This document shows, one piece after another, positions 62,218 to 64,000 of a stretch of 64,000 nucleotides of DNA (position 1 is its first letter; every line of letters begins with the position of its first letter). A program made the translations under genes and the position numbers. Below the pieces are notes generated by a model. The model did not search any database. It saw only the letters and a program-made list of their open reading frames with translations, and was not told the DNA's origin. The stretch comes from Flectobacillus sp. BAB-3569 (lineage in GTDB: Bacteria > Bacteroidota > Bacteroidia > Cytophagales > Spirosomataceae), in NCBI RefSeq assembly GCF_002270355.1, contig NZ_NJFZ01000010.1, positions 148,899-212,898 of the forward strand. Reading direction: 5' to 3'.

Positions 62218-62655
62218 CTAGTTGGTTTTCAACAACTCAACTTCAAAAATCAATACTGCACCACCAGGGATATCTGGACCTGCACCACGTTCGCCATAAG
62301 CTAAGTTATGTGGCAAATAGAATTTGTATTTACTTCCTGTAGGCATCAATTGCAAACCTTCAGTCCAACCAGAAATTACTTGGTGCAATCCGAAAGAAAT
62401 TGGGTCATTGCGCAAAACGCTACTATCAAAAACAACACCGTCGATAGTTGTACCGTGATAATGTGTCAAAACTTTGGCAGTCGGGCCCGATGGTTTTGGA
62501 CCAGTACCTTCTACCAATACTTCATATTGTAAGCCACTAGCGGTTTCGATAACCTCTGGTCTTTTTTTATTTTCTTCCAAAAAAGCCTTACCTCTAGCGA
62601 TTTCGTTTTCTAATACTTCACGAAGTTGTGCACGCTGACGCTCAAAAATGTTCAT
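62218..62655 (-). CDS. FKBP-type peptidyl-prolyl cis-trans isomerase
   Basis: A 145-residue protein with an N-terminal helical part (RQRAQLREVLENEIARGKAFLEENKKRPEV) and a C-terminal FKBP domain (about 50-143). The domain has VLTHYHGTTIDGVVFDSSV, QVISGWTEGLQLMPTGSKYKFYLP and LAYGERGAGPDIPGGAVLIFEVELL, with the Tyr, Asp, Trp and Phe of the active pocket. This is the MIP/FkpA arrangement, but no signal peptide is visible, so it may be cytosolic. It speeds prolyl isomerisation during folding. Confidence 0.93.
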   Translation of the reverse strand: MNIFERQRAQLREVLENEIARGKAFLEENKKRPEVIETASGLQYEVLVEGTGPKPSGPTAKVLTHYHGTTIDGVVFDSSVLRNDPISFGLHQVISGWTEGLQLMPTGSKYKFYLPHNLAYGERGAGPDIPGGAVLIFEVELLKTN

Positions 62656-62834
62656 GTGATAAAAATTTATTAAATGAAAAATGCTTCAGATTCAATTGCC
62701 CGAAGGCGATACAAAATTACAAACTTTCCTTTTATGAATACCTTTAAACAAAAAAGGATTACAGTCCGTTAAATTATTGAGATAACCAAAGCGATGATAG
62801 CTTGGTTCAAAATAGTCCAATAGATTAGAATTTC

Positions 62835-63839
62835 ATGAAAAAACAAGCCATCAAACCTGCCAGATATTTTTCTAATCAAATACTAGCCGACGCCCGCCAA
62901 CGAGGCGACCAACTGGCAGATGTTTGTATTCAATCGGTATTTGAACAAGTTGGGATGACTGGCTTGAGAACCTTTTTCCAATGGTTAGTCAAGGAAGATT
63001 TTGATTGGAAAAGTCAGTTAGATTTTGTGCAAAAGTATTTTCAGGATAATGCTGTTTTTCCTTCTTTTTACCAAGAAAAACAATTTCAAAAAGGTTTAGA
63101 TTTTGCCCAAAAGCATCAGGCTGATATTGCACTAATGCTCGGATGCTTATCATTGCCTTATTGTTATGCAGGCGCAGATGGAGCGAAGGTTTTATGGATG
63201 TCGGAGCGAATAGGCAAAGATACACAGAAGAGATTAGAAGAAACGGGAAATTTTGTTTTTGGGGTATTAAATCCCAAGCAATGGAAAAGCTCAGAAGCAG
63301 GCATTCCAATAGCGATGCTACGTATTTTGAAAGTTCGATTGATGCACGCATCCATTCGATTTTTTACCTTATATCATCAAACTTGGGATACAAAGGCCTT
63401 GGGATTGCCTGTAAATCAGGAAGATATGGCAGGCACAAATCTGGCATTTAGTTATATTGTGATTGTAGGGATGCGCAAAAATAACCTTTTATTCACCGAT
63501 CAAGAAGCTGAGGCATACCTACATATTTGGAATGTTATTAATGCCATGATGGGTGTGGAGATAGAGCTTTTACCCCAAAACCCTCGGGAAGCATTTGTTT
63601 TAGCAAAAGCCATTGTAAAACGTCAATTTCGTACCTCCGAAGAGGGTATCAACTTAACCAAAGCACTATTGAAGGTTTTAGAAAGATTTATTGACAACCC
63701 ATTACTTAAGCCTATCCCAAGTGCTTTTATGCGTCATTTATTAGGAAAAGAAGTAGCAGATTTACTCCAAATTCCAAATAATCCTCTTGAAGAGCGATTG
63801 GTGCCTTTTATTCCAGTTAAGGCAGTGTTTGGGTTTTGA
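62835..63839 (+). CDS. MpaB/DUF2236-family oxygenase-like protein
   Basis: A 334-residue helical protein of the DUF2236 (oxygenase MpaB, latex-clearing-like) family. Marks are ALMLGCLSLPYCYAGADGAKVLWMSERI near residue 95-120, RLMHASIRFF with the conserved heme-region His near 174, and NQEDMAGTNLAFSYIVIVGMRKN near 198-220. Family members act as heme-dependent oxygenases; no substrate can be assigned. No signal peptide. The gene is followed at once by a tandem repeat running to the window edge. Confidence 0.82.
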   Translation: MKKQAIKPARYFSNQILADARQRGDQLADVCIQSVFEQVGMTGLRTFFQWLVKEDFDWKSQLDFVQKYFQDNAVFPSFYQEKQFQKGLDFAQKHQADIALMLGCLSLPYCYAGADGAKVLWMSERIGKDTQKRLEETGNFVFGVLNPKQWKSSEAGIPIAMLRILKVRLMHASIRFFTLYHQTWDTKALGLPVNQEDMAGTNLAFSYIVIVGMRKNNLLFTDQEAEAYLHIWNVINAMMGVEIELLPQNPREAFVLAKAIVKRQFRTSEEGINLTKALLKVLERFIDNPLLKPIPSAFMRHLLGKEVADLLQIPNNPLEERLVPFIPVKAVFGF

Positions 63840-63845
63840 GGGAGA

Positions 63846-64000
63846 GTGGCAAAGGCACAGAGGCACAGCGTCTAGTGGCAAAGGCACAAAGTGGCAAAGT
63901 GTTTTTTTAAAGTGGCAAAGGCACAGAGGCACAAAGTGGCAAAGTGTTTTTTTTGAAGTGGCAAAGGCACAGAGGCACAAAGTGGCAAAGTGTTTTTTTT
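63846..64000. repeat. Tandem ~46-base repeat of GTGGCAAAGGCACAG type, running off the window
   Basis: Units at 63911-63956 (46 bases) and 63957-64000 (cut by the edge) are almost identical. Each ends in AGTGTTTTTTTT. A shorter, diverged unit lies at 63874-63910 and a part unit before it. The words GGCAAAG and GGCACAGAGGCACAAAG belong to the same class as the arrays at 39798-39907 and 50845-50897. Confidence 0.85.

Noticed and set aside
63762..63980. Minus-strand ORF with repeated CHFVPLCLCHFKK-like phrases
   Set aside because: It is a translation of the 46-base tandem repeat; the protein repeats follow the DNA repeats and it overlaps the MpaB-family gene end.
63846..64000. CRISPR array
   Set aside because: The repeats are directly adjacent with no unique spacers, and no cas genes are seen.

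Overview
This window looks like chromosomal DNA of an AT-rich Bacteroidota, most likely order Cytophagales (genus not determinable from the window alone). Supporting signs are a protein with the gliding-motility/type IX secretion type B C-terminal domain, a carboxypeptidase-like TonB receptor, Bacteroidota-style promoters (TTTG or TTG, about 20 bases, then TAnnTTTG) in front of tRNA genes, a porin of the Porin_10 type, lipid A synthesis (lpxK), aerobic heme synthesis (hemF) and menaquinone synthesis (menC).

Layout. 1-4.5 kb: 3' end of a thiolase, purC, a STAS-domain protein and rnz (TTG start). 4.5-6.8 kb: a large secreted gliding-type protein on the minus strand. 7.6-13.8 kb: gltB-gltD glutamate synthase. 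14.1-16 kb: a propeller lipoprotein and a tRNA cluster Ser(GCT)-Pro(TGG)-Arg(TCT)-Pro(TGG). 16-23 kb: mqo, an SMP-30 lactonase, a Kbp-like BON-LysM protein and a tricorn-type protease. 23.2-27.4 kb: an Anbu (bacterial proteasome-like) cluster with alpha-E protein, transglutaminase and class IV aminotransferase, but without the usual ATP-grasp partner. 28-33 kb: TonB receptor and small envelope proteins. 33-37 kb: sugar isomerase/epimerase, GMC oxidoreductase and a MetX-like hydrolase. 37-44.4 kb: DUF4105 protein, rsmI, PCD, a XylR-like regulator divergent from an enolase-superfamily dehydratase and an SDR, DUF3667 protein and a small membrane protein. 44.6-47.8 kb: two almost identical tRNA-Ser(TGA) loci flanking fabF, a TetR regulator with two identical operator palindromes, and a lipoprotein gene broken by an amber codon. 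48-64 kb: PBP1A, hemF, L,D-transpeptidase, a hypothetical protein, menC, lpxK, a porin, miaE, an AddB-like nuclease, an FKBP isomerase and an MpaB-family protein.

The most unusual content is between the genes. At least a dozen intergenic spaces hold short arrays with a strict 7-base (once 8-base) period built from a few word families (GCCTAxx/GCTGAAA type, GGCACAA type, TTGTGAA/TGATGAA type). They recur in the same order at distant loci, often form inverted pairs around a terminator or hairpin, and in one place (2921-3520) make a roughly 600-base composite element with near-matching inverted ends and a perfect 52-base palindrome, half of which recurs at 36977-37002. They resemble the heptanucleotide STRR repeats of cyanobacteria in style. 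The rest of the window is mostly ordinary housekeeping DNA with well-formed bidirectional terminators.
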